From: Verrucomicrobiota bacterium JB024
GTDB lineage: Bacteria > Verrucomicrobiota > Verrucomicrobiia > Opitutales > Cerasicoccaceae
Length of the DNA: 64,000 nucleotides
Direction of reading: 5' to 3'
Assembly: GCA_030673825.1 (NCBI GenBank)
Contig: JAUTCS010000088.1
Location: 62,001-126,000 of the forward strand
Part shown: piece after piece, positions 20,058-28,975 of the stretch
Position numbering within the stretch: the first letter of the stretch is position 1
How the letters are laid out: every line of letters begins with the position of its first letter
Translations under genes and position numbers: made by a program
The notes under the pieces: model-generated
Database searches by the model: none
Told to the model about the DNA's origin: nothing
Seen by the model: the letters and a program-made list of their open reading frames with translations, nothing else

Positions 20058-20127
20058 AAGCGGTGAAAGTCTCAGTATCGGTTTGGTCCTTTCAAGTCAA
20101 AATCCCCTGGCTGTCCGTTAATAAGTC

Positions 20128-20673
20128 CTAGTGATGGCCTCCGGCAGCGGCGCGCTCGGTGGCGGCTTTTTTCTTGTCCCATTTGTAGTGCTCATCGGGC
20201 AGCGTACCGCCCAACTCGTAAAGCTTCTGCTTGTGGTAGACGAACTCCTCGCGCGTCGTGCCGACGACCGAGTAGATGTCCTGCAAAAAGATAGCCTCCT
20301 CCGGGCAGACCTCCTGGCACATGCCGCAGTAGATGCAGCGCAGCATATTGATCTCGAAGTCTTCCGGGCCCTTTTCCACGTGGACGCTCTCGCTCTCCTC
20401 GGGGATCTCGCCCGGGGTGATGCGGATGGCCTTGGGCGGGCAGACAAACTCGCACAGCTGGCACGAGACGCACTTCTCGCGCCCGTTGGGGTCGCGCACC
20501 AGCGTGGGCACGCCGCGGTAGCCCTCCGGGATCGGGGGGCGCTCTTCGGGATACTGGAGGGTGACTTTCGGCCGGAAGGCGTTCTGGAGGGTGATTTTCA
20601 GCCCCCCGACGATCTGCGGCAGGTACGTTTTCTCCAGGAAAGTGAGCGGTTTGCGTTCGACGACTTTTGACAT
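20128..20673 (-). CDS. nuoI: NADH-quinone oxidoreductase subunit I
   Basis: A 181-residue ferredoxin-like subunit carrying two [4Fe-4S] clusters: CVSCQLCEFVCPPKAI and CIYCGMCQEVCPEEAI each supply C-x2-C-x2-C-x3-CP. It passes electrons from NuoG toward the N2 cluster of NuoB. The N-terminal amphipathic part (PLTFLEKTYLPQIVGG) attaches it to the membrane arm. It follows nuoH by 24 bases. Confidence 0.97.
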   Translation of the reverse strand: MSKVVERKPLTFLEKTYLPQIVGGLKITLQNAFRPKVTLQYPEERPPIPEGYRGVPTLVRDPNGREKCVSCQLCEFVCPPKAIRITPGEIPEESESVHVEKGPEDFEINMLRCIYCGMCQEVCPEEAIFLQDIYSVVGTTREEFVYHKQKLYELGGTLPDEHYKWDKKKAATERAAAGGHH

Positions 20674-20697
20674 GGCTGAGGAGAAGTTCCTGGGTGA

Positions 20698-21861
20698 TTA
20701 GGGAGCGGACTGGTTGATGATGGCAGGCGTGTCCTGCACATTCATGAACGTATCCCACGCCCCGATGACGATCGCGTAAAACACGATGCAGGCCAGGGCC
20801 ATGGGCAGGAGGTACTTCCAACCGATGGTCATCACCTGGTCGTAGCGGAAGCGCGGGAGTGTCCAGCGGATCCAGATGAAGAACACCATGAGCGCGTAGA
20901 GCTTGACGATGAAGAAAATCACGCTGACCACCGAGCCGATCCAGCCCCACGAGGCCCACGGGTTGGCCACCCACTCCGGCAGGAAGCCGAAGGTCGGCAG
21001 GAACTGCCAGCCCCCGAAAAACAGGATCGTGAACACGGCCGAGCCGATGACCATGTGGGCGTATTCACCGGTGAAGTAGAGACCGAACTTGAAGCCGCCG
21101 TACTCGGTGTGGAAACCGCCGACCAGCTCGGTCTCGGTTTCGGGCATGTCGAAGGGCAGGCGGTTTGTCTCGGCAAAGAGCGCGGTCAGGTACACGAAGG
21201 CCGGGATGGGCATCCAGATGACGTTCCACAGGGCCGTCTGCGAGGTGACGACGTTGAACAGCGTGAGGTCGCCGAGGCCGCCGGTCGGGCCGTTGGCCCA
21301 CATGAACACCGGCAGGATGCTCATACCCAGCGCGAGCTCGTAGGAGATCATCTGGGCCGAGGAGCGCACGCCGCCGAAGAAGGAGTACTTGTTGTTACCC
21401 GCCCAGGCACCGAGCACCACCCCGTACACGCCCAGCGAGCTGATCGCCAGGATGAAGAGGATGCCGATGTCCAGGTCGGCCAACACGAGCGGATGGGCCT
21501 GCCCGTCGATATAGTACACGCCGAAAGGCAACACCACCAGCACGACGAGCGCGGGCACTAGGGCCAGGCAGGGAGCGATGGTGTAGTACACCTTTTTGAC
21601 GTGCGCGGGGACGGGCTCTTCCTTGAAGAGGAACTTCAGGCCGTCGGCGGGGAGCTGGAAGATGCCCAGCTTGACCAGCGCCGTGCCCAGGACCGGGATG
21701 TCCGCGATGCCGGGGATGCGCGCGCGGTTCGGGCCGATGCGGCCCTGAATCCAGCTGGCGATCTTGCGCTCGGCCATGACCGAGTAGCCCGCGATGGTCA
21801 TCGTGACGACGACCACCAGCACGCAGTAGACAACTTTCAGTAAAATATCGATCCAGTCCAT
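20698..21861 (-). CDS. nuoH: NADH-quinone oxidoreductase subunit H
   Basis: A 387-residue membrane subunit at the joint between the two arms of complex I, helping to form the quinone site. Conserved pieces are MAERKIASWIQGRIGPNR, LGVYGVVLGAWAGNNKYSFFG, ETNRLPFDMPETETELVGGFHTEY (split here: ETNRLPFDMPE with ELVGGFHTEYGG) and WIRWTLPRFRYDQVM. Eight or nine helices. Only three bases separate it from the nuoG stop. Confidence 0.97.
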   Translation of the reverse strand: MDWIDILLKVVYCVLVVVVTMTIAGYSVMAERKIASWIQGRIGPNRARIPGIADIPVLGTALVKLGIFQLPADGLKFLFKEEPVPAHVKKVYYTIAPCLALVPALVVLVVLPFGVYYIDGQAHPLVLADLDIGILFILAISSLGVYGVVLGAWAGNNKYSFFGGVRSSAQMISYELALGMSILPVFMWANGPTGGLGDLTLFNVVTSQTALWNVIWMPIPAFVYLTALFAETNRLPFDMPETETELVGGFHTEYGGFKFGLYFTGEYAHMVIGSAVFTILFFGGWQFLPTFGFLPEWVANPWASWGWIGSVVSVIFFIVKLYALMVFFIWIRWTLPRFRYDQVMTIGWKYLLPMALACIVFYAIVIGAWDTFMNVQDTPAIINQSAP

Positions 21862-21864
21862 GAC

Positions 21865-23574
21865 TTAGAATTTCGAAGTGGCGGCCAGTTCGCGCTGCGG
21901 CTCGAAGTGCCAGCCGGAGCCCTCGCAGAAGGGCAGGCCCGCGTAGGCCGACCCGTCCAGCAGCAGGCCGGTTTCCGGAATCTTGTTAAATTTCACCTCG
22001 GCGAGGATATCGACCTTGGCGGCGAGGTCCTGCCAGATCTGCTCCAGCGTCGGGCGGCAGGGAGCGCCACCGGCGCACTCGGCCAGGAGCGCGTCGAGGA
22101 TGTACACGTCCGGCATCAGTCCCGCCGGGCCGGGCACGGCCTGGTAGAACTTTTGCAGGCGGAACTGCTGGTTGATAAAGGTGCCGGTCTTCTCGAAGAC
22201 GGTCAGCGTGGGCAGGAGCACACGGGCCACGTCCGAGGTGGCGTTGCGGTGGGTGCCCAGATAAACGAGGTTGGCTTTTTTCAGCAGCTCGGAGGGGATG
22301 CCGGCCTTGGTCAGGTCCTCGCCGTAGCAGACCACGGTCTTGATCTCGCCGGATTCGAGCTGGCGGCGCAGCTTGTCCAGCTCGGCCACCGGAAGCTCCT
22401 TGATCAGGCCGGTGACGAGCCCGCCGCGCACATTCGGCGTGCGGTCGTTGGTGATGAGGCGGCCGTCGCCCTCCTTGGTGTGGCCGACGAAAGTGACGGA
22501 GCCGGGCTCCTTCTCCACGAGCTTACGGAGCATGGCCTGCTCCTCGACGCTGAGGTGACCGGAGGCGACATAGGCGACCGGGCCGAGCTGGATCAGCTCG
22601 CGGGCGCGCAGGACGGCGTTACCCAGCGTGCAGACCTGCCCGTCGATGCGGAAGCGCTGCATGCGCGCCTCGGACTCGACCATCTTGTAAAGCATGCGGC
22701 CGGAGTCGGTCATCCACGAGTCGTTGACCTCGTCGTTGCGGCGCGGGGTCACGCGGTAAAGCTTGCCTTCGCGGCTCCAGACCTCGGTGTTCACACCCGC
22801 GCTGCTCTCGGTGCAGATGGACTTGGTCGGCTTGAGGAACCACACGCGCATCTTGAAGCGGAAGTCCGTGCTGGTCAGCGCGCCCACCGGGCAGATGTCC
22901 ACGGTGTTGAGCGAGTAGTTGCTGTCGAGCTGGGTGCCGGGGTAGCAGGTCAGCGTGGAGTGGCTGCCGCGCTCGGTGAAGCCGAGAACCGGGTTCTTGT
23001 CGATCTCGGCGCAGAAGCGTACGCAGCGACTGCACAGGATGCAGCGCTCGTTGTCGAGGGTGACGCGCGGCCCCAGCACCGTGCGCTTGGGCTTGACGTT
23101 TTTTTCCTCCACGTAGCGGCTGAACCCGCGACCGTAGTCGGTGGCAAACTCCTGCAGGCGGCACTCCCCGGCCTGGTCACAGATCGGGCAGTCCAGCGGG
23201 TGGTTGGCCAACAGGAACTCCATCACGCCCTCGCGGCAGCTCTTGGTCAGCTCGCTCTGGGTCTTGATGTGAACGCCGGGGGCGGCCTTGCTGGCGCAGG
23301 CGATGGCGGGCTTAGGCATCCAGCCGATCTTCTGCTTGCCGGTCTCGTCGTCCATGATGGGCTCGCCGGTGGCGCGGTCGCGCATGGGAGTCCCCATCTC
23401 GACCAGGCACATGCGGCAGTTACCCGACACCGAAAGATGCGTGTGGTAGCAGTAGTGCGGGACCTCGACGCCGACGCTCTCGCAGGCGTCCACCAGGTTC
23501 ATCCCCTCGGGAACCTCGAAGTCTTTCCCATCGATGTTGATGGGCACCATTTTGGTCTGTCCGTTATCTGACAT
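21865..23574 (-). CDS. nuoG: NADH-quinone oxidoreductase subunit G
   Basis: A 569-residue catalytic subunit. The N-terminus is a [2Fe-2S] ferredoxin domain (VPHYCYHTHLSVSGNCRMC), then the His/Cys cluster site HPLDCPICDQAGEC, then a [4Fe-4S] site CILCSRCVRFC with a later CPVGALT. The C-terminal molybdopterin-oxidoreductase-like domain is shorter than the about 900 residues of the enterobacterial protein, a common short form. It gathers electrons from NuoE/NuoF and hands them to NuoI. Confidence 0.96.
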   Translation of the reverse strand: MSDNGQTKMVPINIDGKDFEVPEGMNLVDACESVGVEVPHYCYHTHLSVSGNCRMCLVEMGTPMRDRATGEPIMDDETGKQKIGWMPKPAIACASKAAPGVHIKTQSELTKSCREGVMEFLLANHPLDCPICDQAGECRLQEFATDYGRGFSRYVEEKNVKPKRTVLGPRVTLDNERCILCSRCVRFCAEIDKNPVLGFTERGSHSTLTCYPGTQLDSNYSLNTVDICPVGALTSTDFRFKMRVWFLKPTKSICTESSAGVNTEVWSREGKLYRVTPRRNDEVNDSWMTDSGRMLYKMVESEARMQRFRIDGQVCTLGNAVLRARELIQLGPVAYVASGHLSVEEQAMLRKLVEKEPGSVTFVGHTKEGDGRLITNDRTPNVRGGLVTGLIKELPVAELDKLRRQLESGEIKTVVCYGEDLTKAGIPSELLKKANLVYLGTHRNATSDVARVLLPTLTVFEKTGTFINQQFRLQKFYQAVPGPAGLMPDVYILDALLAECAGGAPCRPTLEQIWQDLAAKVDILAEVKFNKIPETGLLLDGSAYAGLPFCEGSGWHFEPQRELAATSKF

Positions 23575-23588
23575 GGGAAAATTGACGC

Positions 23589-24950
23589 TTAGATCAGCGG
23601 GTATCCGTTCGGGTTGTAGCGGCCTCGACCGTCGCCCTGGCGGGCGATCTTATCGAGGTACTCGTCCTTGAATTTGTTATAGTGGCTCTGCGTGGGCCAA
23701 GCGACGGCCTCACCGTGGGCGCAGATAGTGCGGCCCTCGATCTGGTCGGCGATGTTCTTCATCAGATCGACGTCCTCGGTGCGGGCGCGGCCACTGCACA
23801 TGCGGGTGGTCATCTTGTTGAGCCACAGGGAGCCCTCGCGACAGGGCGTGCACTGGCCGCAGCTCTCGTGGCCGTAGAAGGCCATAAGATTGGCGATGGC
23901 CTCCATCATGTCGGTGGAGTCGTCCATCACGATGGCGCCGCCGGTGCCCAGAAAGGTGCCGCAGGCGCGCAGGCTGATGGCGTCCAGCGGGATGTCCTCG
24001 ACGCCCCAGTCAAAGGGTTCACCGGTGTTCGGGTGCTTGCCGGTGAAGCGTTCGCCGAAGCGCAGAATCTTGGTGGAGGAGCCGCCGGGGATGAGGGCCT
24101 TGAACTTCCGACCCGGCAGCGGACCGCCGCACAGGTCGTATAAAAGCTCGCCGAAGGTGGCCGAACCAGCCTCGACCTCGTAGTAGCCGGGCTTTTGCAC
24201 GTGGCCGCTGACCCCGAAAATGTGGGTGCCGGTGTCGCCCTTGACCCCGATCTTGGCGAACTCCGTCCCGCCCATCTGGATGATATGCTTCACCTGAGCG
24301 AGGGTTTCGACGTTGTTGACGATGGTCGGGCACTGGTACAGGCCGAGCACCGCCGGGAAGTACGGGGGCTTGATACGCGGGTAGCCGCGCTTGCCTTCGA
24401 GGGACTCGATCAGGCCGGTTTCCTCACCGCAGATGTAGGCCCCCGCGCCGCGGTGGACCACAATGTCGCAGGAGTAACCGGAGCCGCCGATATCCTCGCC
24501 AATGAAGCCCTTGGCGCGGGCCTCCTCGATGGCGTTTTCCAGGATGCGGGCGCCGTTGATGAACTCGCCGCGGATGTAGATAAAAGCCTGCTTGGCCTGG
24601 ATGGCGTAGGCGGAGATGGCCATGCCCTCGATCAGCTGGTGCGGGTCCTGGTAAATGATCTGGCGGTCCTTGAAGGTGCCCGGCTCGGATTCGTCGGCGT
24701 TGCAGACGAGGTAGATGGGCTTGCCCGACTTGCGGTCGAGGAACTTCCACTTCATGCCGGTGGGAAACCCTGCCCCACCCCGCCCGGTCAGGCCCGAGTC
24801 AAAGACTTCCTTGCACAGGTCTTCGGGCTTGGCCTGGAGCGCTTGCTTGAGCACTTCGTAGCCGCCGTGGCGCATATAGCAGTCGATATCCGCGGTGTAG
24901 CCCGGCTCATCGACGTGCTTGTAAATGATTCGGCGTTCCTGAATGGCCAT
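23589..24950 (-). CDS. nuoF: NADH-quinone oxidoreductase subunit F
   Basis: A 453-residue subunit with the NADH and FMN sites: GLTGRGGAGFPTGMKW is the glycine-rich binding loop and CNADESEPGTFKDR the FMN contact. ESCGQCTPCREG supplies three cysteines of a [4Fe-4S] cluster. It oxidises NADH at the tip of the peripheral arm with NuoE. The order E, F, G on one transcript is standard. It ends 15 bases before nuoG. Confidence 0.97.
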   Translation of the reverse strand: MAIQERRIIYKHVDEPGYTADIDCYMRHGGYEVLKQALQAKPEDLCKEVFDSGLTGRGGAGFPTGMKWKFLDRKSGKPIYLVCNADESEPGTFKDRQIIYQDPHQLIEGMAISAYAIQAKQAFIYIRGEFINGARILENAIEEARAKGFIGEDIGGSGYSCDIVVHRGAGAYICGEETGLIESLEGKRGYPRIKPPYFPAVLGLYQCPTIVNNVETLAQVKHIIQMGGTEFAKIGVKGDTGTHIFGVSGHVQKPGYYEVEAGSATFGELLYDLCGGPLPGRKFKALIPGGSSTKILRFGERFTGKHPNTGEPFDWGVEDIPLDAISLRACGTFLGTGGAIVMDDSTDMMEAIANLMAFYGHESCGQCTPCREGSLWLNKMTTRMCSGRARTEDVDLMKNIADQIEGRTICAHGEAVAWPTQSHYNKFKDEYLDKIARQGDGRGRYNPNGYPLI

Positions 24951-24993
24951 GGTTTCTAAAAATCTCTCTCTGTCGTTACAGGTTGCGCGTGTA

Positions 24994-25533
24994 CTAGCCC
25001 TTATAGGCGGGCGTCCCCGGCTCGGGTGCGGCGTGGTTGACTTTTTCCGCGCCGTTGGCGGCGGCTTCCTTGATCCGGGCGATCAGGTCCTCCAACTGGT
25101 CGGGCGTGCAGTTCTCGTAAAGGCGGTCATCGACCTGGACGACCGGGCCCTTGCCACAGTCGGCAATGCACTCGACAAACTCGATCGTGTAGTTGCCGTC
25201 CTCGGAGGTGCCCCCGCGCGAGCAGGCGAGCGCCTCTTCGAGCTTTTCGCAGGTCTTGTAGGCGCCATTGAGCGCGCACGAAAGGGTGCGGCAGACCTTG
25301 ACGTGGACCTTGCCGATGGGCTTGCGGCGGAACATCGGGTAGAAGCTCACCACTTCGAGCACCTTCATGGGCTCGATCTCAAGCTTGGCGGCGATCCATT
25401 TCATGGCCTCGTCCGAAAGATAACCCTGGTCCTCCTGCACGAGGTGGCACAGCGGCAGCGTCAGGCTGCGCTTATCCGGGTACTTCGGAAAGAGCGATTC
25501 GATCTTTTTCAGCGTTTCAGGAGCCAGATCCAT
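24994..25533 (-). CDS. nuoE: NADH-quinone oxidoreductase subunit E
   Basis: A 179-residue thioredoxin-like subunit with one [2Fe-2S] cluster: CRTLSC about two thirds of the way upstream and CIADCGKGP further on. It works with NuoF at the NADH-oxidising end. The start is set at ATG 25533; a TTG three codons upstream at 25542 is also in frame, and neither has a clear ribosome site. It lies 16 bases after nuoD. Confidence 0.95.
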   Translation of the reverse strand: MDLAPETLKKIESLFPKYPDKRSLTLPLCHLVQEDQGYLSDEAMKWIAAKLEIEPMKVLEVVSFYPMFRRKPIGKVHVKVCRTLSCALNGAYKTCEKLEEALACSRGGTSEDGNYTIEFVECIADCGKGPVVQVDDRLYENCTPDQLEDLIARIKEAAANGAEKVNHAAPEPGTPAYKG

Positions 25534-25549
25534 GATCAACAAATAGCAG

Positions 25550-26791
25550 TTAGCGGTCGCACTCGCCCATGACGAAGTCGAAGGAGCCGAGGACGACAGG
25601 GATGTCCGACATCATCATGCCGGGCAGGAGTTTGGGAAGGATGCTCAGCGAGCAGAAGCTCGCCCCGCGGATACGCAGGCGGTACGGCACGCCGCCGCCC
25701 TTGGAGTGGACGAAGAAGCCGAGCACGCCCTTCGGGTTTTCCGCCTCAAAGTACACCTCACCGGCGGGAATCTGCGGCCCCTCGGTCACGATCATGAAGT
25801 TCTGGATGAGTTCCTCCATGCTGGTGAGGACCTTGTCCTTCGCGGGCTTGAAAATCTTCTTGGCCTCCTCGGCGTACCAGGGGCCGTCGGGCATCTTGTC
25901 GATGGCCTGGCGAACGATGCTCAGGCTCTGGCGCATCTCTTCGAGGCGCACCAGGTAGCGGTCATAGCAGTCGCCGACGGAGCCGATCGGCACCTCGAAG
26001 TCGTAGTTTTCGTACCCCAGGTACGGGCAGTCGCGGCGCAGGTCCACATCCACCCCGGAGGCACGCAGGTTCGGTCCAGTGAAGCCGAAGCTGACCGCAT
26101 CTTCCTTGGAAATGGGAGCGATATCCTTCGTGCGATCGAGGAATATCTTGTTGCGCGTGAGGAGGTTATCAACCTCGTCGATGGCCGGCCCGAGCTGGTT
26201 GAGGAAGTCGTTCACGCGGCCCAGCCAACCGGCGGGGATGTCCCGCGCCAGCCCGCCGATGCGGGTGTAGCTGGTGGTGAAACGCGCCCCGGTCAGCTCC
26301 TCGAAGAGCGTGTAGAGCTTTTCGCGCTGGGTGTAGGTATAAAGGAAGACCGTCATCGCGCCGCAGTCCATCCCGTACACCCCAACACCGAGCAGGTGGG
26401 AGGACAGGCGGGCCAATTCGCAGCAGATGAGGCGGATCGTCTCGCAGCGCGGGGGCATCTTCAGGCCCGCGAGCTTTTCCACCGCCATGGCGTAACAGAC
26501 GTTGTTGGCCAGGGGGGCGAGATAGTCCAGCCGGTCCGTGTAGGGCACGAACTGGTTATAAGTCATGTTCTCGGCGATCTTCTCGTCCCCGCGGTGCAGG
26601 TACCCGATGACCGGGTCGCACGAGAGGATGTAGTCGCCGTCGAGTTCGAGCCGCAGCCGCAGCACCCCGTGCGTAGCCGGGTGCGAGGGGCCCATGTTCA
26701 GGCTCATGGTCTCGCCCTGCAGGTCATCCTGGTAGTCAGACGCACGGCGGACGGCATCGCCCACGGAAAGTTCTTTGATTTGAGTCGGCAT
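25550..26791 (-). CDS. nuoD: NADH-quinone oxidoreductase subunit D
   Basis: A 413-residue 49-kDa-type subunit related to the large subunit of NiFe hydrogenases. NMGPSHPATHGVLRLRLELDG is the hallmark N-terminal segment (here NMGPSHPATHGVLR), with PVIGYLHRGDEKIAEN and the C-terminal DFVMGECDR. With NuoB it forms the quinone-reducing chamber; the histidine in PATHG is a quinone ligand in studied enzymes. It is separate from nuoC, unlike the fused nuoCD of enterobacteria. Confidence 0.97.
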   Translation of the reverse strand: MPTQIKELSVGDAVRRASDYQDDLQGETMSLNMGPSHPATHGVLRLRLELDGDYILSCDPVIGYLHRGDEKIAENMTYNQFVPYTDRLDYLAPLANNVCYAMAVEKLAGLKMPPRCETIRLICCELARLSSHLLGVGVYGMDCGAMTVFLYTYTQREKLYTLFEELTGARFTTSYTRIGGLARDIPAGWLGRVNDFLNQLGPAIDEVDNLLTRNKIFLDRTKDIAPISKEDAVSFGFTGPNLRASGVDVDLRRDCPYLGYENYDFEVPIGSVGDCYDRYLVRLEEMRQSLSIVRQAIDKMPDGPWYAEEAKKIFKPAKDKVLTSMEELIQNFMIVTEGPQIPAGEVYFEAENPKGVLGFFVHSKGGGVPYRLRIRGASFCSLSILPKLLPGMMMSDIPVVLGSFDFVMGECDR

Positions 26792-26800
26792 GGTCGTGTC

Positions 26801-27424
26801 TCAGCTCTCGGAGGGCTTCTCCTTCTTTTCGTTCCAGCTCTGGTCGGCCGCGCGGGGCTCGCGGTCGGACATCTCCCCGCACTGCGGCGAGAAGAACGGG
26901 CCGCCCGCCATGGGAGCGGGAATGACCTTGGCGCCCGTGGCCTGGGCCACGTCGGCGGCCGGAAGTTCGACCTCGATCCCGGCCAGGGGGAACTCCTTGC
27001 GCAACGGGTGGTACGGATAGCTGTCCCACATGAGGATGCGGCGCATATCCGGGTGCCCGCTGAAGCGGATGCCCAGCATGTCGTAGGTCTCGCGCTCCAT
27101 CCAGTTGGCGATGCCGTAAAGGCCGGCCAAGCTGGGTGCCACGGGCTCCTCATCGCCCTCGCACTCGGTGACGATGCGCAGGTAAAGCTTGTCCCGGGTC
27201 GAGAAGAGCTGGGCCACCACGCTGAAGCGCGGGCTGGCCTCCTGGCCCCAGTCGATCCCGGTAGAGTCCGTCAGCAGGTCGAAATGCAGCTCGTCGCGCA
27301 GGACGCGGCAGGTTTCGACGTACTTGTCCGCCGGGACATTAATGGCCGGGTGATCGGCGCTCGAGCGCTCCGTGGCGTAGTCAAAGCGCTTGAGCAGGTC
27401 CTGAAGAAGTGTGTCTTGCGTCAT
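26801..27424 (-). CDS. nuoC: NADH-quinone oxidoreductase subunit C
   Basis: A 207-residue 30-kDa-type subunit. The family signature ERETYDMLGIRFSGHPD followed by RRILMWDSYPYHPLRKEFPL is present; the extra C-terminal 50 residues are low in conservation. It is a structural part of the peripheral arm beside NuoD. Its ATG overlaps the nuoB stop (TAATG), so it is translated by coupling. Confidence 0.95.
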   Translation of the reverse strand: MTQDTLLQDLLKRFDYATERSSADHPAINVPADKYVETCRVLRDELHFDLLTDSTGIDWGQEASPRFSVVAQLFSTRDKLYLRIVTECEGDEEPVAPSLAGLYGIANWMERETYDMLGIRFSGHPDMRRILMWDSYPYHPLRKEFPLAGIEVELPAADVAQATGAKVIPAPMAGGPFFSPQCGEMSDREPRAADQSWNEKKEKPSES

Positions 27425-27975
27425 TAGTGGGCAGCCGTCTGTGCGATGGCCTCGGGGGCCGGGTGCATGTCACGCTTGAGCAGGTTCGAAACCGAACGCT
27501 CGTGCATGATTTTCTCCTGCAGCTTCATGAGGCCGTCAAGCAAGGCTTCCGGACGAGGCGGGCAGCCGCTGATATAGACGTCCACCGGAACGATCCGGTC
27601 AACCCCCTGAAGCGTAGCGTAAGAGCGGTACATCCCGCCGGAGGAAGCGCACGCGCCCATCGCCACGACCCACTTGGGCTCGGGCATCTGGTCATATATG
27701 CGGCGCACGACCTCGGCCATCTTATAGGTGACGGTGCCGGCCACGATCATGCAGTCGGCCTGTCGTGGAGAAAAGCGCGTCACCTCCATGCCGAAACGGC
27801 TGATGTCGAAACGCGACGCCGCCGTCCCCATGAACTCAATGGCGCAGCAGGCCAAGCCCATGGGCATCGGCCAAACCGAGTTTTTGCGTACCCAGTTTAT
27901 CACCGCATCGAGCCTCGATACGATGACTTCCCCCTCTACTTTGCTGTTATAGCCGTATGAAGCCTCCGAACTCAT
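27424..27975 (-). CDS. nuoB: NADH-quinone oxidoreductase subunit B
   Basis: A 183-residue subunit holding the terminal [4Fe-4S] cluster N2: the tandem cysteines in [11 protein letters not shown], plus the later cysteines in [11 protein letters not shown] and [15 protein letters not shown]. It passes electrons to quinone. It is the first gene of the operon here; the usual nuoA is not upstream. AAAGG lies close before the ATG. A sigma-70-like promoter is readable about 100 bases upstream. Confidence 0.97.
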   Translation of the reverse strand: MSSEASYGYNSKVEGEVIVSRLDAVINWVRKNSVWPMPMGLACCAIEFMGTAASRFDISRFGMEVTRFSPRQADCMIVAGTVTYKMAEVVRRIYDQMPEPKWVVAMGACASSGGMYRSYATLQGVDRIVPVDVYISGCPPRPEALLDGLMKLQEKIMHERSVSNLLKRDMHPAPEAIAQTAAH

Positions 27976-28076
27976 AAAAAACCTTTCTCTGACTAGGGAG
28001 CACTCCCCCCGGAATCAAACTTAATTAGAAATTTTGTGCAGTTTCAGCAGAACACAGGCCGGAACATAAGACATTT

Positions 28077-28105
28077 TTATAACACGCACAAGACCATCTG
28101 TACAA
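28077..28105 (-). promoter_or_regulatory. Sigma-70-like promoter of the nuo operon
   Basis: On the minus strand TTGTAC (28100-28105), a 17-base spacer and TTATAA (28077-28082) form a good -35/-10 pair. Transcription would begin near 28070, leaving a leader of about 95 bases before nuoB. Confidence 0.55.
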
Positions 28106-28175
28106 CTTCAGGAATTTATACGCTTTGGGATTGACTCCCCCACCCCCCGATGACTCACTCCCCGTTTCTTCAAAA

Positions 28176-28265
<90 letters not shown>

Positions 28266-28529
28266 CTGACTTTTTAGTGTTCGGCGTGGAAGCTTCTATT
28301 TTTCAGTAAGTTACACATCAACAACGCCTTAATATGGGTTTTTGTTGAAGTATTAAATGCTACTGGGTGCGACTCAGTGCTGCTGAAATCGCCCGAATTG
28401 CCTTAACTCAATCTTAATCGAGAGCTTGGCCTACGACCATGTAAGCTTCTACGACAGATAAAAACCCTGCTCTGGTTTATGTCACCCGTCGGAAATTAAA
28501 GGCATTGTTTGGCAAAATTTAGTGCAAAC
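28266..28529. other. Intergenic stretch after tRNA-Ser
   Basis: About 260 AT-rich bases between the tRNA and the promoter of the riboswitch-controlled exporter. I see no ORF of note, repeat or clear terminator; only a short T-run just after the tRNA that might end its transcript. Confidence 0.4.
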
Positions 28530-28558
28530 TTGCCTATCGTACATAAAGGACGTAAGAA
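28530..28558 (+). promoter_or_regulatory. Sigma-70-like promoter of the guanidine exporter
   Basis: TTGCCT (28530-28535), 17 bases, TAAGAA (28553-28558). Transcription would begin near 28565, a few bases before the first hairpin of the riboswitch, which supports both calls. Confidence 0.5.
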
Positions 28559-28573
28559 TGTTTGCTCTCGTAA

Positions 28574-28616
28574 GTGAGGACGACCTCGCCTTGCATTTAT
28601 AATGGGGACGACCCCG
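28574..28616 (+). promoter_or_regulatory. Guanidine-II (mini-ykkC) riboswitch
   Basis: Two small hairpins with identical ACGA loops stand in tandem: GAGG-ACGA-CCTC (loop 28580-28583) and GGGG-ACGA-CCCC (loop 28608-28611), each extendable by a G-T pair. Paired stem-loops with ACGR loops just before a start codon define the mini-ykkC class, known to bind guanidinium and to control SMR exporters. The gene 12 bases downstream is exactly such an exporter. No strong ribosome site follows the second hairpin (GGTAATCTCCCT before ATG), so how the signal reaches translation is not evident. Confidence 0.88.
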
Positions 28617-28627
28617 GTAATCTCCCT

Positions 28628-28954
28628 ATGATGCATTGGTTCATTCTTATTATCGCAGGTTTATTTGAAATCGGTTGGGCTGTTGGTCTCAAATACACCG
28701 AAGGATTTTCGCGTCTTTGGCCTACCGTCGGAACGGTACTGGCCATGACACTAAGCATACTTCTGCTTGGAACTGCAATGAAGTCACTGCCTATCGGTAC
28801 CGCTTATGCGGTGTGGGTGGGAATCGGCGTGGTAGGAACCACAATAGCCGGTATGCTCTTTTTAGGGGAGCCCACCAACCTACTTAAAGTGATATGCGTA
28901 CTGCTTGTCATGGCTGGTATTATCGGACTAAAAGTGAGCTCCCCCTCGGATTGA
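28628..28954 (+). CDS. gdx: SMR-family guanidinium exporter (Gdx/SugE type)
   Basis: A 108-residue four-helix inner-membrane protein of the small multidrug resistance family. The first helix LIIAGLFEIGWAVGLKY has the central glutamate, and GWAVGLKYTEGFSRLWPT matches the SugE/Gdx subgroup rather than EmrE; the last helix is CVLLVMAGIIGLKV. Gdx proteins export guanidinium in exchange for protons. The upstream mini-ykkC riboswitch supports this strongly. ATG at 28628 (or the next at 28631) is the start: an earlier in-frame GTG at 28574 lies inside the riboswitch. It is convergent with the HugZ-like gene. Confidence 0.92.
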   Translation: MMHWFILIIAGLFEIGWAVGLKYTEGFSRLWPTVGTVLAMTLSILLLGTAMKSLPIGTAYAVWVGIGVVGTTIAGMLFLGEPTNLLKVICVLLVMAGIIGLKVSSPSD

Positions 28955-28975
28955 GTGGAAGATGATGATTTTGAT

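Noticed and set aside
28574-28627. GTG start extending the exporter by 18 residues
   Set aside because: These bases form the two riboswitch hairpins; the family's N-terminus begins at the ATG at 28628.
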